NCBI GenBank assembly: GCA_934352055.1
Contig: CAKRJY010000003.1
Span: forward strand, 1 to 64,000
DNA from: an uncultured Lachnospiraceae bacterium
GTDB lineage: Bacteria > Bacillota > Clostridia > Lachnospirales > Lachnospiraceae
Length of the DNA stretch: 64,000 nt
Direction of reading: 5' to 3'
The notes under the pieces are model-generated. The model did no database searches, was not told the origin of the DNA, and worked only from the letters and a program-made list of their open reading frames with translations. This document shows, piece by piece, positions 34,423 through 44,867 of this stretch (position 1 is its first letter; every line of letters begins with the position of its first letter). The position numbers and the translations under genes were made by a program.

Positions 34423-37400
34423 TTGAATAAAAGTTTTCAGGAAGTATTTCCATCATTACAATTAGATAAAGATTTGATGCAGATGATGCAGGATTCAGTG
34501 ATTCAGAAGGTAAGTACAAATCGGGACAGAAGTGCCATTCGTATTTACCTTCATTGTGCTTCCTTGGTTCCGAAGCGTCGTATCTGGAAAATGGAACAGC
34601 AAATCAAAAAACAGTGTTTTGCAAAGGAGAATGTCAGCATACATATCATAGAGTCGTTTTCTCTTTCTGCATTGTATACACCACAAAAGCTGTATGACAT
34701 TTATAAAGACAGTATTTTAGAGGAACTCAATGCCTATAGTGCACTTTTGTTTGGTGTATTTAAAAAAGGTGATTTGGAGTTTACAGAAGATCATCTGCTT
34801 GTGACTTTAGAAGATACGGTTATTGCGCATGGATATGAAAAAGAGTTGCATGATATTCTGGATAAAATATTTTGTGAACGCTGCGGGCAAAAATTAATCA
34901 TTGAATTTTCCTACAAAGAGCCGGTAGAAAGTAAATACCGTGAGAATTCGCAGATTTTAATCGACAATCAGATTGCTGAGATCACGAGACAAAATCGGAT
35001 GCGACAGCAACAAAAGGAACTGTTAAATGCTGAGGAAAATGAGCAGGAACAGAGTGCAGGAAAAAGCGCGGCCAGTGTTGGAAAAGATGGTGGAGCCGAC
35101 AAAAAAAGCTTCCAAAAAGGTGGCGCCAGACGTGGTGGCTTTACAGCGAAAAAATCCAGCAATCCGGATGTTATTTATGGACGTGAATTTGAAGATGAAC
35201 CAATCCCGATTCAGGAAATTTCCGGTGAAATTGGAGAAGTTACCATACGCGGTCAGATTATCAGTTTTGACTCGAGAGAAATTCGAAATGAACGCACGAT
35301 TTTGATGTTTGCGATCACTGATTTTACAGATACGATTGTCAGTAAAATCTTTGTTGCAAATGACCAGGTAGATGAAGTGTGTCAGGGAATTAAAAAAGGT
35401 GCTTTTATCAAATTAAAAGGAGCACCGATGATTGATAAATTTGATCATGACCTTACTATGAGCTCAGTGTTTGGTATCATGCGTATACCGGATTTTACGA
35501 CATCGCGCAGTGATCATGCACCGGATAAACGTGTGGAATTGCATTGTCATACGAAGATGAGTGATATGGATGGCGTTTCGGATGTAAAGGATATCATCAA
35601 AAGAGCTGCAAGCTGGGGACATCAGGCAATTGCGATTACCGACCACGGTGCAGTGCAGGCTTTCCCGGAGGCAGATCATGCACTTCATGATTTGGATTCT
35701 GATTTTAAAGTTATTTATGGATGCGAGATTTATCTGGTTGATGATACAAAAGGAATTGTGACAGATTCTAAAAATCAGAGTCTGGATGATACATATGTGG
35801 TCTTTGATTTGGAGACCACCGGTTTTCATGCAAAAAAGAATAATATTATAGAAATCGGCGCTGTAAAGGTAGTGGATGGAAAGATTACAGAACGTTTTTC
35901 AGAGTTTGTCAATCCGAAAGAACCGATTCCTTTTAGAATCACAGAGCTGACCAGTATACATGATGAGGATGTGATTGGTGCAGAAGATATCACAAAAATT
36001 TTGCCTCGTTTTATGGATTTTTGTGAAGGTGCTGTTATGGTGGCTCATAATGCAGACTTTGATATGAGTTTTATCAAAGCCAATTGCGAACGTCTGGGAC
36101 TTCCATGTGATTTTACCTATGTAGATACGGTTGCGATGGCACGTTATTTATTGCCATCGTTGAGTAAATTTAAATTAGATAACGTTGCAAAAGCAGTCGG
36201 GGTATCTTTGGAACATCATCATCGTGCGGTGGATGATGCAGGCTGTACAGCAGAAATTTATGTTAAGTTTTTGGAGATGTTAAAAGAACGAGGCTTTGAA
36301 ACATTAGATGATGTCAATCAGGATGGTATGGCATCGGATGAAATGATTCGAAAGATGCCATCTTACCACTGTATTGTGTTGGCAAAAAATGATATTGGAC
36401 GTATCAATTTGTATCGTCTGGTGTCAATGTCACATCTACAGTATTATTATCGGCGGCCAAAGATTCCAAAAAGTCAGCTGCAGAAATATAGAGAAGGTCT
36501 TATTATCGGTTCGGCATGTGAAGCAGGTGAACTGTATCGTGCAATCTTAAATAGCAGACCGGAAGAAGAGATTAGCCGAATTGCGCAGTTCTACGATTAT
36601 CTGGAAATTCAGCCGATTGGAAACAATGCGTTTATGCTTCGAAAAGACGATGGCATCATTAAGTCAGAAGAAGATTTACGCAATATTAACAGGCAAATTG
36701 TTTCTCTGGGTGAAATTTTTCAAAAACCGGTGGTGGCAACGTGCGATGTGCATTTCTTAGATCCGCAGGATGAAGTATATCGACGGATTATTATGGCAGG
36801 CAAAGGATTTTCTGATGCAGATGATCAGGCACCCCTGTTCTTGCGTACGACAGAAGAAATGCTGGAAGAATTTTCTTATCTGGGAAGTACAAAAGCCGAA
36901 GAGGTCGTTATTACAAATACCAATCTGGTTGCGGATATGTGTGAACCGATCGCGCCGGTACGTCCGGACAAGTGTCCGCCGGTTATTGAAAATTCAGATG
37001 GATTGCTGCGAAAAATCTGTTATGACAAAGCGCATGCGGTCTATGGGGAGCAGTTGCCGCATGTAGTGGAAGAACGATTGGAACGTGAACTGAAATCCAT
37101 TATTGGAAATGGCTATGCCGTTATGTATATCATTGCACAAAAACTTGTGTGGAAATCTAATGAAGATGGTTATCTGGTAGGATCACGTGGTTCGGTAGGA
37201 TCTTCTTTTGCAGCAACGATGGCAGGTATTACGGAAGTAAATCCATTGAGTCCGCATTATATTTGTGAATACTGTCATTTTGTTGATTTCGATTCAGAAG
37301 AGGTAAAGGCATTTTCCGGACGAGCCGGATGTGATATGCCGGATCGGAAATGTCCTGTTTGCGGAAAGGACTTGAAGAAAGAGGGATTTGATATTCCATT

Positions 37401-38886
37401 TGAGACTTTCCTTGGATTTAAAGGAAATAAGGAACCGGATATTGATCTGAACTTTTCCGGAGATTATCAGAGTAAGGCTCATAAATATACGGAGGTTATT
37501 TTTGGGGAAGGACAGACATTTAAGGCGGGAACCATTGGTACATTAGCAGATAAGACAGCGTTTGGTTATATCAAGAATTATTACGAAGAACGCGGTGTCC
37601 ATAAAAGAAATTGTGAGATTGATCGTATTGTGCAAGGTTGTGTGGGTGTACGAAGAACCACGGGGCAGCATCCGGGTGGTATTATTGTTCTTCCGGTGGG
37701 AGAAGACATTTTCTCCTTTACACCGGTACAGCATCCGGCAAATGATATGACATCTGATATTATCACGACACATTTTGATTACCATTCCATTGATGCCAAT
37801 TTGTTGAAATTGGATATTCTGGGACACGACGATCCAACCATGATTCGTATGCTTGAGGATCTGACCGGATTAAATGCGCAGGAGATACCGCTGGATGATC
37901 AGACGGTAATGTCATTATTTAAAAATACGTCAGCGCTTGGTGTAACGCCAGAAGAATTAAATGGTTGTCCGATGGGGACACTTGGTATCCCTGAGTTTGG
38001 TACTGACTTTGCTATGGGGATGTTACGTGACGCAAAACCACAGGAATTTACAGATCTGATTCGAATTTCCGGACTTTCGCATGGTACAGATGTATGGTTG
38101 GGTAATGCACAGACGTTGATTGAAAATGGAACAGCAACCATTTCAACCTGTATCTGTACGCGTGATGATATTATGACTTATCTGATTCATATGGGATTAG
38201 ATAGTGCGGAAGCTTTTGATATCATGGAAAAAACAAGAAAAGGTATTATAGCCAAAGGAAAGTGCAAGCAATGGCCGGAATGGAAACAGGATATGTTAGA
38301 CCATGGCGTTCCGGAATGGTATACCTGGTCCTGTGAAAAAATCAAGTATATGTTCCCAAAAGCGCATGCGGCGGCATACGTTATGATGGCATGGCGTATT
38401 GCTTATTGTAAAGTATTTTATCCACTTGCCTATTATGCAGCATTTTTTAGTATTCGCGCGACCTCATTCAGTTATGAACTGATGTGTCAGGGAAAAGAAA
38501 AATTGGAATTTTATATTGCAGAATACAAGAAAAAGGATAAAATGTCAGCAAAGGAAGAAGGTACTTTGCGTGATATGCGTATTGTGCAGGAAATGTATGC
38601 GCGTGGATTTGAATTTTTGCCACTGGATTTATATCGTTCGGATGCCAGATATTTTCAAATTGTAGATGGTAAGTTATTGCCACCGTTTAATTCGATTGAT
38701 GGTATGGGAGATAAGGCGGCAGAATCACTTGCTATTGCGGCAAGTGGCGGCAAATTTTTGTCAAAAGACGATTTGCGGGAGCGTGGAAAAATCAGTAAAT
38801 CAATTATTGAATTGTTATCAGATTTGGATATTATTTCTGATTTACCGGAGTCCAATCAGTTGTCATTTTTTGATTTTACAGCGTAG
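34423..38886 (+). CDS. polC: DNA polymerase III PolC-type alpha subunit
   Basis: TTG start, with GGAGTG seven bases upstream. The 1487-residue protein has, in order: an N-terminal domain, a Gln/Lys-rich linker (about 185-245), an OB domain, a PHP domain (HCHTKMSDMDGVSD) interrupted by a DEDD exonuclease (FDLETTGF..., HNADFDMSF, HHRAVDDA), and the polymerase with a Cys-rich zinc site (YICEYCHF...KCPVCGK) and EPDIDLNFSGDYQ. This is the main replicative polymerase of Firmicutes with built-in proofreading. Gene order after ispG is the usual one. Confidence 0.98.
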   Translation: MNKSFQEVFPSLQLDKDLMQMMQDSVIQKVSTNRDRSAIRIYLHCASLVPKRRIWKMEQQIKKQCFAKENVSIHIIESFSLSALYTPQKLYDIYKDSILEELNAYSALLFGVFKKGDLEFTEDHLLVTLEDTVIAHGYEKELHDILDKIFCERCGQKLIIEFSYKEPVESKYRENSQILIDNQIAEITRQNRMRQQQKELLNAEENEQEQSAGKSAASVGKDGGADKKSFQKGGARRGGFTAKKSSNPDVIYGREFEDEPIPIQEISGEIGEVTIRGQIISFDSREIRNERTILMFAITDFTDTIVSKIFVANDQVDEVCQGIKKGAFIKLKGAPMIDKFDHDLTMSSVFGIMRIPDFTTSRSDHAPDKRVELHCHTKMSDMDGVSDVKDIIKRAASWGHQAIAITDHGAVQAFPEADHALHDLDSDFKVIYGCEIYLVDDTKGIVTDSKNQSLDDTYVVFDLETTGFHAKKNNIIEIGAVKVVDGKITERFSEFVNPKEPIPFRITELTSIHDEDVIGAEDITKILPRFMDFCEGAVMVAHNADFDMSFIKANCERLGLPCDFTYVDTVAMARYLLPSLSKFKLDNVAKAVGVSLEHHHRAVDDAGCTAEIYVKFLEMLKERGFETLDDVNQDGMASDEMIRKMPSYHCIVLAKNDIGRINLYRLVSMSHLQYYYRRPKIPKSQLQKYREGLIIGSACEAGELYRAILNSRPEEEISRIAQFYDYLEIQPIGNNAFMLRKDDGIIKSEEDLRNINRQIVSLGEIFQKPVVATCDVHFLDPQDEVYRRIIMAGKGFSDADDQAPLFLRTTEEMLEEFSYLGSTKAEEVVITNTNLVADMCEPIAPVRPDKCPPVIENSDGLLRKICYDKAHAVYGEQLPHVVEERLERELKSIIGNGYAVMYIIAQKLVWKSNEDGYLVGSRGSVGSSFAATMAGITEVNPLSPHYICEYCHFVDFDSEEVKAFSGRAGCDMPDRKCPVCGKDLKKEGFDIPFETFLGFKGNKEPDIDLNFSGDYQSKAHKYTEVIFGEGQTFKAGTIGTLADKTAFGYIKNYYEERGVHKRNCEIDRIVQGCVGVRRTTGQHPGGIIVLPVGEDIFSFTPVQHPANDMTSDIITTHFDYHSIDANLLKLDILGHDDPTMIRMLEDLTGLNAQEIPLDDQTVMSLFKNTSALGVTPEELNGCPMGTLGIPEFGTDFAMGMLRDAKPQEFTDLIRISGLSHGTDVWLGNAQTLIENGTATISTCICTRDDIMTYLIHMGLDSAEAFDIMEKTRKGIIAKGKCKQWPEWKQDMLDHGVPEWYTWSCEKIKYMFPKAHAAAYVMMAWRIAYCKVFYPLAYYAAFFSIRATSFSYELMCQGKEKLEFYIAEYKKKDKMSAKEEGTLRDMRIVQEMYARGFEFLPLDLYRSDARYFQIVDGKLLPPFNSIDGMGDKAAESLAIAASGGKFLSKDDLRERGKISKSIIELLSDLDIISDLPESNQLSFFDFTA

Positions 38887-38916
38887 GTATATAAAGGAAA
38901 GCAAGAGAGGTAATAC

Positions 38917-40071
38917 ATGAAAGATTTAAGCGAAATCCGATGTGATATTGATGCAATTGACCGTCAGATCGTGTCGTTATACGAACAAAGAATGGGACTC
39001 GCTGCAGAAGTGGCAGAGTATAAGATTGCAAATCATAAAAACGTTTATGATAAGGCGAGGGAAGATGAAAAATTAAAAACGCTGGCGCAACTGGTACCGG
39101 ATGAGTTTTTGAAACAGGGCGTTGTGGAATTGTTTGAACAGATTATGTCAACAAGCCGGAAAAAACAGTACCAGATGTTGGCAGAATGCGGACAATTGGA
39201 ACCACTTGAATTTCGTGAGCTTGAAAAAATGGACATCAGAAATAAGCGGATTGTGTTTCAGGGGGTGGAAGGTGCATATGCGCAGATGGCAATGAAACAG
39301 TTCTTTGGAGAGGATTGTCAGGGGGAAGCTGTCGTAACATGGCGCGATGCGATGGAAGCCATTCAAAGTGGCAGAGTGGATTATGCGGTTCTACCTATTG
39401 AAAATTCATCGGCTGGAATTGTGGCAGAAAACTATGATTTGTTAATGGAATATGATGTCACGATTGTAGGAGAACAAATTATAAAAATTGATCATGCACT
39501 TTTAGGTGTTCCCGGTGCAAGTTTAGAAAATATTACAGAAGTGTATTCACATCCACAGGCTTTGATGCAATGCGCGGAATATCTGGAAGAACATCCAAAA
39601 ATGGAGCGAAAAGCTTTAAAAAACACAGCCGTTGCAGCGCAAAAAGTAAAAGCAGATGGACTTTGCAGCCAGGCTGCGATTGCCGGTGTGCACAATGCAA
39701 ACATCTATGGATTGGCTGTTTTAGATGAGTGCATACAGGATAATAAGGAAAATGAGACGCGTTTTATCGTTGTGGCAAAAGAAAAAACATATCTTAAAAC
39801 GGCTGATAAAGTCAGCTTGTGTTTTGCATTGCCGGATGATGAGGCGGGTGCCTTGTATCGCATCATGTCACATTTCATTTTTAATGGAATTAATTTGACA
39901 CGCATTGAATCCAGACCAAGCAAAGGTGGAACCTGGGGATATCAGTTTTTTATTGACTTTGTGGGCAATCTGAAACAGGAATCAGTTGTGAACGCATTAC
40001 GTGGATTAAAAGAAGAAACATCTTCATTTAAAATTCTTGGTAATTATCAGGCGTGTAACAAGCAGCGATAG
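38917..40071 (+). CDS. pheA: Bifunctional chorismate mutase / prephenate dehydratase
   Basis: The 384-residue enzyme converts chorismate to phenylpyruvate. Residues 1-90 are a chorismate mutase helical domain (IRCDIDAIDRQIVSLYEQRMGLAAEVAEYK), about 110-285 a prephenate dehydratase (FQGVEGAYAQMA, LPIENSSAGIV, NETRFIVVAK), and about 298-375 an ACT regulatory domain with ESRPSKGGTWGYQFFIDF for phenylalanine feedback. GAGAGG precedes the ATG. No promoter or leader-peptide attenuator is visible in the 30 bases after polC. Confidence 0.96.
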   Translation: MKDLSEIRCDIDAIDRQIVSLYEQRMGLAAEVAEYKIANHKNVYDKAREDEKLKTLAQLVPDEFLKQGVVELFEQIMSTSRKKQYQMLAECGQLEPLEFRELEKMDIRNKRIVFQGVEGAYAQMAMKQFFGEDCQGEAVVTWRDAMEAIQSGRVDYAVLPIENSSAGIVAENYDLLMEYDVTIVGEQIIKIDHALLGVPGASLENITEVYSHPQALMQCAEYLEEHPKMERKALKNTAVAAQKVKADGLCSQAAIAGVHNANIYGLAVLDECIQDNKENETRFIVVAKEKTYLKTADKVSLCFALPDDEAGALYRIMSHFIFNGINLTRIESRPSKGGTWGYQFFIDFVGNLKQESVVNALRGLKEETSSFKILGNYQACNKQR

Positions 40072-40106
40072 TTTTATTCCATTTTTAACAAAAATAATAC
40101 CGGATA

Positions 40107-40125
40107 TTTACATAGAACATGTAAA
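40107..40125. promoter_or_regulatory. Short palindrome upstream of the Ppx-like gene
   Basis: TTTACAT (40107-40113) and ATGTAAA (40119-40125) form a perfect 7-bp dyad around AGAAC. A third ATGTAAA lies at 40135-40141 next to the ribosome binding site. It could be an operator for the polyphosphate genes, and no regulator is indicated. Confidence 0.35.
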
Positions 40126-40152
40126 TTAGGAGTCATGTAAAGGAGGATAGTC

Positions 40153-41679
40153 ATGAAGTTGTATGCATCAATTTATATTGGATCATATGAAATTATTTTG
40201 AAAGTATATCAAGTCACACAAAAGAAGTGTTTGAAGGAGATAGACTGTCTTCGTACGCCAATTGATACGGCACAGGATGTTTATGTTGCAAAAAAATTGC
40301 GAAAAGAAACGGTTGACCGTATTTGCAACGTACTTGAGGATTTCAAACGTACGATTGCGATGTATCAGATACAGGACTATCAGATCTATGCTGGCTCTAC
40401 ATTTACAGCAGCTGCGAATCGCTTGTTTGTGACAGAGCAGATAAAGCTACGGACGGGAATGAAAGTGTTGCCGCTCAGTAATTCAGAGCATCGCTTTATA
40501 AGTTATCGCGCAGTGGCATCGCAGGATAATTTTGATGCCATGGTGGCAGAAAGTGCGGCGATTGTAGATATTGGTGGTTCCAGTTTACAAATTACGCTTT
40601 TTTCACAGGGAAAAGTAAAGACAACACAGCATATTATGCTAGGAACAGTTGTCATGAGTGAGAATATGAAGCGATTGTCTTATATGACAAATCACAAAGA
40701 GCAGATCGCACAGATGATGTATAAGGAACTGGATGCTTTTGTGACCATGCATATGCAGGATGTAAAACTAAAATATCTTATTATTTTAGGTGATCATGTA
40801 TCGAGCCTGATGGAACACTCCGTACATGATGCGACAAGAGAACCGATTAAAATGGAACATTATCTGGAACTTTTAGAACAAATGCGCGGTAAGACATTGC
40901 AAAGCATTATACGTGAATTTGATGTCCTAAATGATCACCAGGAATTGATTGAACCTTTTTTGATGTTACATCATGCAATTGCAGAAAAGCTTCCGGCAAA
41001 ATATGTTTTTGTGCCGGGGGTATCTGTAAATGATGGTATGGCATACCATTACTTTGCGCAAAAGAACAATCTTAAAGTTGCGCATGATTTTGATCAGGAT
41101 ATTGTTTCGGCAGCGTGGTCCATTGCAAAACGCTATGGTAGTTATCAGCCGCATTTAAAGGCACTGGATCGAATTTCAACACAGATTTTTGATGTGACAA
41201 AAAAGTATCATGGGCTTGACAAGCGGTATCGGCTTTTGATGCGATTGATTGCCATATTACATGACTGTGGAAAATACATCAGCATTTCAGATGCGTCAGA
41301 GTGTTCTTATATTATTATTATGTCATCTGAGATATTAGGACTTACCCATAAAGAACGTGAAATGGTTGCGACCGTTGTCTCTTTGAATCGTAAACCTTTG
41401 GAGAACTACGATAGCATGGCAGATCGTTTCAGTGTAGATGAATATATGACCATTGTAAAAATGTTAGCTATTTTAAAAGTAGCAAATGCATTAGATCGAA
41501 GTCACAGACAAAAATTTAAAAATGTTAAGATGTCAGTGAGAGGAACCAAACTTCATATTACGATGGAGGCAACAGATTCTATTGCATTAGAGAAAGGAAT
41601 GTTTGAGGAAAAAGCCGATTTCTTTGAAAGTATTTTTACCATTCGACCGGTTTTGCGCGAACTTCGTGTATGTGAATAG
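40153..41679 (+). CDS. Ppx/GppA-family phosphatase with HD domain
   Basis: The 508-residue protein has an ASKHA-type N-terminal half (ASIYIGSYEIILKVYQV; AIVDIGGSSLQITLF) and a C-terminal HD-type helical domain (IAILHDCGKYISISDASECSYII). This is the layout of exopolyphosphatase/guanosine pentaphosphate phosphohydrolases, which act on polyphosphate or pppGpp. The first motif has IGS-Y where active enzymes usually have DLGSNS, so activity may be altered. It lies 11 bases before ppk, giving a synthesis and breakdown pair for polyphosphate. Confidence 0.85.
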   Translation: MKLYASIYIGSYEIILKVYQVTQKKCLKEIDCLRTPIDTAQDVYVAKKLRKETVDRICNVLEDFKRTIAMYQIQDYQIYAGSTFTAAANRLFVTEQIKLRTGMKVLPLSNSEHRFISYRAVASQDNFDAMVAESAAIVDIGGSSLQITLFSQGKVKTTQHIMLGTVVMSENMKRLSYMTNHKEQIAQMMYKELDAFVTMHMQDVKLKYLIILGDHVSSLMEHSVHDATREPIKMEHYLELLEQMRGKTLQSIIREFDVLNDHQELIEPFLMLHHAIAEKLPAKYVFVPGVSVNDGMAYHYFAQKNNLKVAHDFDQDIVSAAWSIAKRYGSYQPHLKALDRISTQIFDVTKKYHGLDKRYRLLMRLIAILHDCGKYISISDASECSYIIIMSSEILGLTHKEREMVATVVSLNRKPLENYDSMADRFSVDEYMTIVKMLAILKVANALDRSHRQKFKNVKMSVRGTKLHITMEATDSIALEKGMFEEKADFFESIFTIRPVLRELRVCE

Positions 41680-41690
41680 GAGATGATGAA

Positions 41691-43859
41691 ATGAGCAAGG
41701 CAGAAGGCTTTCGTAAGCCACAATATTACGATAACAGGGAATTGAGTTGGCTCAAGTTTGAACAACGTGTCTTAAACGAAGCGAAAGATAAAAGTATTCC
41801 GATTTTAGACCGTTTAAAATTTGTTAGTATTACATCGTCCAATCTGGATGAATTTTTTATGGTGCGTGTTGCATCTTTAAAAGACATGGAACATGCTAAT
41901 TACACCAAAAAAGATATTGCAGGAATGAATCCAAGTCAGCAATTGGAAGCGATTGGTAAAGAAGTGCATGCATTGGTGGAAAAACAATATAACACATATA
42001 ATCGCTCTTTGATGCCGTTGTTAAAGAAAAAAGGTATTCAAATTGTAGGAGCTTATGAAGAGCTGAATGAAAAACAGCGGGAGTATGTTGATAAATATTT
42101 TATGGAACATATTTATCCGGTGCTCACACCGATGGCAGTGGATGCATCCCGTCCGTTTCCACTGGTACGAAATAAATCTTTGAATATTGCTGCACTGATC
42201 AAATCAAAGAATCCGGACTCCAAATTGCAACAGGGAAGCAAACAGGAATTAGAATTTGCAACAGTGCAGGTGCCATCCGTATTGCCAAGACTCGTACAGA
42301 TTCCTGGTGATAATAAGCGATATACATTTATATTATTAGAACAGATTATTGAAAAAAATATGGCACAGTTATTCCTTCATTATGATGTGGTCTGTGCTTA
42401 TCCTTACCGCATTATGAGAAATGCAGATTTGTCTTTTGATGAGGATGAAGCATCTGATTTGTTAAAAGAAATTCAAAAGCAGCTTGTAAAGAGACAATGG
42501 GGAGAAGTGATTCGTCTGGAAATTGAGCATAAGGCGGATGAGCGTCTGCTTGGTATTTTGGAAGAAAAATTAGCAGTAAGTGCCAAGGATGTCTATGAAA
42601 TTGCAGGTCCATTAGATCTTACATTCCTTATGAAGATGTATGGTCTGGAAGGTTGTGATGATTTGCGTGAAAAACCGTTTGTTCCACAGAGAAATCCACG
42701 TATTGTTGCAGGCGAAAATATATTTGATGAAATCAAAAAAGGTGATATTTTCCTGACACACCCATATGAAACGTTCGACCCGGTTGTAGACTTTATTAAG
42801 CAGGCGGCAGTGGATCCGGATGTGCTTGCCATCAAGCAGACGTTGTATCGCGTCAGCGGAAATTCACCAATTATTGCTGCGCTGGCAAAGGCAGCAGAAA
42901 ACGGAAAACAGGTAACTGTGCTTGTTGAATTAAAAGCCCGGTTTGATGAAGAAAATAATATTGTCTGGGCACAAAAATTGGAAAAAGCAGGCTGTCATGT
43001 CATTTATGGATTGGTCGGTCTGAAAACACACTGTAAAATTGCACTTGTTGTGCGTCGTGAAGAGGATGCTATTGTGCGTTACGTACATCTTGGAACAGGA
43101 AATTATAATGATTCTACAGCAAAGCTGTATACGGATTGTGGAATTTTTACTTGTAATGAAAGCTATGGTGAAGATGCTACCGCAGTGTTTAATATGTTAT
43201 CGGGGTATTCAGAGCCGGCGCGATGGAATAAACTGATTGTCGCACCGATTTGGCTGCGCGATCGTTTTATCGCATTGATTGAACGTGAGACAGAGCATGC
43301 AAGAGAAGGGAAAAAGGCATATATTGTTGCTAAGATGAACTCTTTATGTGATCGTCAGATTATTGAGAAATTATATGAAGCCTCCACAGCAGGCGTAGAA
43401 ATTTTCCTTATTATCCGAGGTATCTGTTGTTTGCGGACAGGTATTCCCGGCGTCAGTGAACATATTCATGTCACATCAATTGTAGGTTCGTTTCTGGAGC
43501 ATAGTCGTATTTTTTACTTCTATAACAATGGACAGGAAGATCTGTATATGGGAAGTGCTGACTGGATGCCAAGAAATCTGGACCGTCGAGTAGAAATTGT
43601 TTTTCCGGTGGAGGATGATATAATTAAGTTACGTGTAAAACATATTTTAGATGTATTGCTTCGTGATAATCTAAAAGCCTATGTTATGAATGCAGATGGC
43701 AGTTATGCACACATGAGTCGTAGAGGAAAAACAGCAGTCGGTGCACAAGAGACATTTTGCCAGGAAGCAATAAAAGCTGCGAAGGAAGAAGAAGTTGTCT
43801 GGAAAGGGAGAAGGTTTATCCCAATCTGGGCAGTGGATGAGGAGAGCCAGGATGCCTAA
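41691..43859 (+). CDS. ppk1: Polyphosphate kinase
   Basis: The 722-residue Ppk1 polymerises the terminal phosphate of ATP into polyphosphate. It shows NRELSWLKFEQRVLNEA, the first phospholipase-D-like half with KQTLYRVSGNSPI and VELKARFDEENN, HLGTGNYNDSTAKLYTD with the catalytic His, and a second half with HVTSIVGSFLEHSRIFYFYNNG. Length is standard. The stop overlaps the downstream HAD gene by eight bases. Confidence 0.97.
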   Translation: MSKAEGFRKPQYYDNRELSWLKFEQRVLNEAKDKSIPILDRLKFVSITSSNLDEFFMVRVASLKDMEHANYTKKDIAGMNPSQQLEAIGKEVHALVEKQYNTYNRSLMPLLKKKGIQIVGAYEELNEKQREYVDKYFMEHIYPVLTPMAVDASRPFPLVRNKSLNIAALIKSKNPDSKLQQGSKQELEFATVQVPSVLPRLVQIPGDNKRYTFILLEQIIEKNMAQLFLHYDVVCAYPYRIMRNADLSFDEDEASDLLKEIQKQLVKRQWGEVIRLEIEHKADERLLGILEEKLAVSAKDVYEIAGPLDLTFLMKMYGLEGCDDLREKPFVPQRNPRIVAGENIFDEIKKGDIFLTHPYETFDPVVDFIKQAAVDPDVLAIKQTLYRVSGNSPIIAALAKAAENGKQVTVLVELKARFDEENNIVWAQKLEKAGCHVIYGLVGLKTHCKIALVVRREEDAIVRYVHLGTGNYNDSTAKLYTDCGIFTCNESYGEDATAVFNMLSGYSEPARWNKLIVAPIWLRDRFIALIERETEHAREGKKAYIVAKMNSLCDRQIIEKLYEASTAGVEIFLIIRGICCLRTGIPGVSEHIHVTSIVGSFLEHSRIFYFYNNGQEDLYMGSADWMPRNLDRRVEIVFPVEDDIIKLRVKHILDVLLRDNLKAYVMNADGSYAHMSRRGKTAVGAQETFCQEAIKAAKEEEVVWKGRRFIPIWAVDEESQDA

Positions 43860-44667
43860 ATTGTTATGCTTGGATTTTGATGATACACTGCTTTGTTCGG
43901 ATAAGACGGTAAGTGAAGAAAACCAAAACATCTTACGACAAGTGTTAGAGGCGGGACATTATATTGCATTTACAACAGGAAGACCGCTGCGAGGGGCAAA
44001 AAAACTTTTTGCCAAAACACATTTGCCAAAAGAACACTGCTATTTGCTTTGTTATCAGGGCGGATATTGTTATGATCTTGCAGAGGAACGTTGCTTAAGG
44101 TCCACATTTATGGAAAAAGAAGCATTACAACGTTTGCTTCGTACGATACAAGAAAGGGGCTTGTACTTCCAAGCATTTTATGAGGATGGATTTTGTTGCC
44201 TGATGGAAAATGAAATCACAAAGAAGTATTATGCCATGGGACAAGAACCCTATATTGTGCTGCAGAATGCAAAAGAAATAGATGCGTATAAGATTTATAA
44301 AGTGATGGTTATTGATTATGAAAATCGCGCGGCACTGGAACGACTGCGTGACGCTGTTGCAAAGGAGCAGTTCCCATTTGATTCTTTCTTTTCGAGTCCA
44401 TGGTTTTATGAATTTTGCCCGAAAGGACAGAATAAAGGGGCCGGTATCACGTGGCTGGTAAAACATCTAGGCATTGCCATGAAAGATACGGTTGCTGTGG
44501 GAGATGAGGAGAATGATGTGTCTATGATAGAAGCGGCAGGTATTGGTGTTGCTATGTGTAATGCGAGAAAAGAGATACAGGCGCATGCCGATTTTGTGAC
44601 AACGCGTGATCATAACCATAGCGGCGTAGCTGAAGCGGCCCAAAAATATATTTTAGAAGCAAAATAA
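43852..44667 (+). CDS. HAD-superfamily phosphatase, Cof-type
   Basis: The start was set at ATG 43852, where the protein opens MPKLLCLDFDDTLLCSD, the HAD nucleophile motif; GAGGAGAG lies upstream within ppk. The 271-residue product has a C2-type cap (about 85-190) and the closing motif AVGDEENDVSMIEAAGIGVAM. Cof-like HADs act on sugar phosphates, nucleotides or flavin phosphates; the substrate is unknown. The overlap with ppk suggests coupling to the polyphosphate genes. Confidence 0.9.
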   Translation: MPKLLCLDFDDTLLCSDKTVSEENQNILRQVLEAGHYIAFTTGRPLRGAKKLFAKTHLPKEHCYLLCYQGGYCYDLAEERCLRSTFMEKEALQRLLRTIQERGLYFQAFYEDGFCCLMENEITKKYYAMGQEPYIVLQNAKEIDAYKIYKVMVIDYENRAALERLRDAVAKEQFPFDSFFSSPWFYEFCPKGQNKGAGITWLVKHLGIAMKDTVAVGDEENDVSMIEAAGIGVAMCNARKEIQAHADFVTTRDHNHSGVAEAAQKYILEAK

Positions 44668-44686
44668 AAATTGTATAGAAAAAGTA

Positions 44687-44715
44687 TTGACGCTGTGTGA
44701 TAATTGTGATAAAGT
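44687..44715 (+). promoter_or_regulatory. Promoter of the infC-rpmI-rplT operon
   Basis: TTGACG (44687-44692) and TAAAGT (44710-44715) are separated by 17 bases, with TGA just before the -10 as an extended element. Confidence 0.75.
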
Positions 44716-44735
44716 ATCATCGTTGTGAAAACAAA

Positions 44736-44845
44736 GTAGAGTATCCACTCTCACCTGAGCACAATGGTGACTCAGTGTTTATATTCCGACTTTTTGAAGT
44801 GTTGTGAGTTTGATTGTGGATAGTCTGTCTATCCACTTTTTTTAT
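44736..44845 (+). promoter_or_regulatory. L20-type ribosomal protein leader with attenuator
   Basis: The leader ends in a terminator: GTGGATAG (44816-44823) and CTATCCAC (44829-44836) followed by T's. An upstream TATCCAC (44742-44748) can pair instead with GTGGATA (44816-44822), and CTCAC (44750-44754) with GTGAG (44804-44808), giving an antiterminator. Between them, CTGAGCAC/GTG-A-CTCAG (44755-44775) forms a further hairpin. This is the logic of the Firmicute L20 leader, where free L20 favours termination. L20 control itself is inferred from the family. Confidence 0.85.
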
Positions 44846-44867
44846 TTTTATCTGGAGGTATAAGACC

